This document shows, one piece after another, positions 12,884 through 13,519 of a DNA stretch of 13,519 bases (the first letter of the stretch is position 1; each line of letters begins with the position of its first letter). The notes beneath the pieces are model-generated. The model was not told where the DNA came from. It saw nothing but the letters and a program-made list of their open reading frames with translations, and searched no databases. The stretch comes from Anaerolineae bacterium (GTDB lineage: Bacteria; Chloroflexota; Anaerolineae; B4-G1). Location of the stretch: NCBI GenBank assembly GCA_030612185.1, contig JAUWOI010000060.1:1-13519 (forward strand), read 5' to 3'. The position numbers and the translations under genes were made by a program.

Positions 12884-13008
12884 AGAGCGTGTCTGAGAAG
12901 TTGGTGCGATGGGCAGATTGATGTATCATAGCATTGCGGAGCAGGGGAGAGTTTACCTCAGTGACCTGAACGATGCGGAACGCGATTACGTTCTTTCAGA
13001 CACGCTCT
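12884..13008. mobile_element. Possible 125-bp MITE or deleted insertion-sequence remnant
   Basis: AGAGCGTGTCTGA (12884-12896) and its exact complement TCAGACACGCTCT (12996-13008) bound 99 bp. The inner flank GAGAAG/TTCTTTC continues as a poor match. Ends of this type (GAGCGTGTCTGA-like) are common among IS5/IS4-related elements. No transposase and no clear target-site duplication are seen, so the call is tentative. Confidence 0.4.
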
Positions 13009-13053
13009 CAGGACAGAAGTCACTTGCCTGTGTTCTGTGGCTCCACCGTCATG

Positions 13054-13082
13054 TTGCATTGGGTCACCTATAGGAGTACAAT
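13054..13082 (+). promoter_or_regulatory. Candidate promoter for the hydrolase gene
   Basis: TTGCAT (13054-13059) stands 17 bp from TACAAT (13077-13082, 5/6). Transcription would start near 13089, about 55 nt before ATG 13145. The -35 match is weak. Confidence 0.35.
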
Positions 13083-13144
13083 TCCGGTCAAGAGAATGAA
13101 AGCGTTGGTGTGTTGTACTAATCTTGACCTGTTGGAGGGCAAAG

Positions 13145-13519
13145 ATGAAGGGGATTTCGCATTTCATAACGGGTGTGGCGTTGGCAACATTTTTTCCCGA
13201 AGTCGTTCAGGCGGGGGCACAAGGTTCGCTCCTGCCAATGTTGGGCGGCATCGGCGGTATTCTGCCTGATACGCTTGACTTTAAGTTTGCGCGATACTTC
13301 GAGAGGTACGATCTTGAGATTGACCCCGGCCCAGAACCGGACGCGCGCGACATCGCCGAGCAGGTGGTCGGGGCGATGCGGCGGGCCTACGAGACCGAAA
13401 AGCCGCAGAACATCATGCTCCACACCATCCGCCTGGGGGCCGACCTGTGGCGGCAGTATACGATCCGCTTCGGCCCGGAGCAGAACGAGGTAGCGGTGCG
13501 CATCGGCCCGATTGTCAAC
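13145..13519 (+). CDS. YdjM-like membrane-bound metal-dependent hydrolase, 3' end cut off
   Basis: The first 125 residues are visible; the frame runs off the window. ATG 13145 is preceded by GGAGGG with 5-6 nt spacing. The N-terminus MKGISHFITGVALATFF, then GGIGGILPDTLDFKFAR, matches the start of the YdjM family (PF04307, LexA-binding or inner-membrane metal-dependent hydrolases): an early His (His6), a hydrophobic Gly-rich segment and a PD-x-x-D motif (P42-D43, D46). The following part (PEPDARDIAEQVVGAMRRAYE) is charged and helical. There is no obvious link to type VII secretion. It is divergent from the motor gene and separated from it by a 634-bp gap, so it is probably a flanking housekeeping or accessory gene. 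The family call rests on the N-terminal pattern only. Confidence 0.72.
   Translation, partial: MKGISHFITGVALATFFPEVVQAGAQGSLLPMLGGIGGILPDTLDFKFARYFERYDLEIDPGPEPDARDIAEQVVGAMRRAYETEKPQNIMLHTIRLGADLWRQYTIRFGPEQNEVAVRIGPIVN

Larger units (their letters stand above)
12511..13144. other. 634-bp gene-poor gap between divergent motor and hydrolase genes
   Basis: No convincing intact gene is seen. The gap holds candidate promoters for both flanking genes (12600-12627 minus, 13054-13082 plus), a short minus-strand ORF (12598-12762), a small hairpin with GCGTCC/GGACGC arms (12693-12712), a cluster of TGTCC/GGACA boxes (12814-12863) and a possible 125-bp MITE (12884-13008). It appears to be an accumulation of remnants and regulatory sequence. 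Confidence 0.5.

Noticed and set aside
12909..13073. A 54-residue plus-strand ORF spanning the candidate MITE
   Set aside because: It has no ribosome site and crosses the inverted repeat end; it has a somewhat protein-like stretch (VYLSDLNDAERDYVL) but no recognised family.
1..13519. CRISPR arrays, rRNA or complete tRNA genes
   Set aside because: No regularly spaced direct repeats and no conserved RNA gene segments were seen on either strand.

Overview
The window looks like part of a type VII (WXG100/ESX-like) secretion locus from a GC-rich, non-actinobacterial bacterium. A Chloroflexota (Anaerolineae-like) host is my best guess. It rests on gene style: a YukD-FHA fusion, zinc-ribbon insertions, TolB-like propellers, Pro/Thr-rich secreted proteins and a YdjM-like hydrolase. 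No rRNA or marker gene confirms it.

Layout. (1) Minus strand, 1-4486: a truncated secreted protein (<1-594); a ubiquitin-like plus FHA protein (795-1433); a beta-propeller protein whose C-terminal half looks EspG-like (1438-3294); and a WXG100-headed C39-like cysteine peptidase (3305-4486). The last three are almost contiguous. (2) Minus strand, 4680-7336: a visibly AT-rich three-gene cassette. It encodes a WXG100-headed protein with a hydrophobic tail (6203-7336), a six-helix membrane protein overlapping it by one base (5481-6203), and a standalone EspG-like protein (4680-5474). (3) 7337-7471: a divergent promoter region in which two candidate promoters share a palindromic -10, TATAATTATA. 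(4) Plus strand, 7472-8109: two small WXG100 (EsxA/EsxB-like) proteins. (5) Minus strand, 8143-12510: a 1455-residue FtsK/SpoIIIE-type motor of the EccC/EssC class, convergent with the WXG100 pair across a bidirectional hairpin terminator. (6) 12511-13144: a 634-bp gap with a short ORF remnant, a cluster of TGTCC/GGACA boxes and a possible 125-bp MITE. (7) Plus strand, 13145 to the end: a truncated YdjM-like membrane hydrolase.

Proposed working model (inference). The FtsK-like motor drives export. The two small WXG100 proteins are the generic substrate pair. The two larger WXG100-headed proteins are effectors that share nearly the same targeting head but carry unrelated C-terminal modules, as polymorphic toxins do. 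Each effector gene is followed by a protein with an EspG-like module, suggesting one chaperone or adaptor per effector. The membrane protein next to the hydrophobic effector is a candidate immunity protein. The YukD-FHA protein supplies in trans the ubiquitin-like and FHA domains that are built into larger components in other lineages. No EccB, EccD, mycosin, EssA or EssB homologue is visible here.
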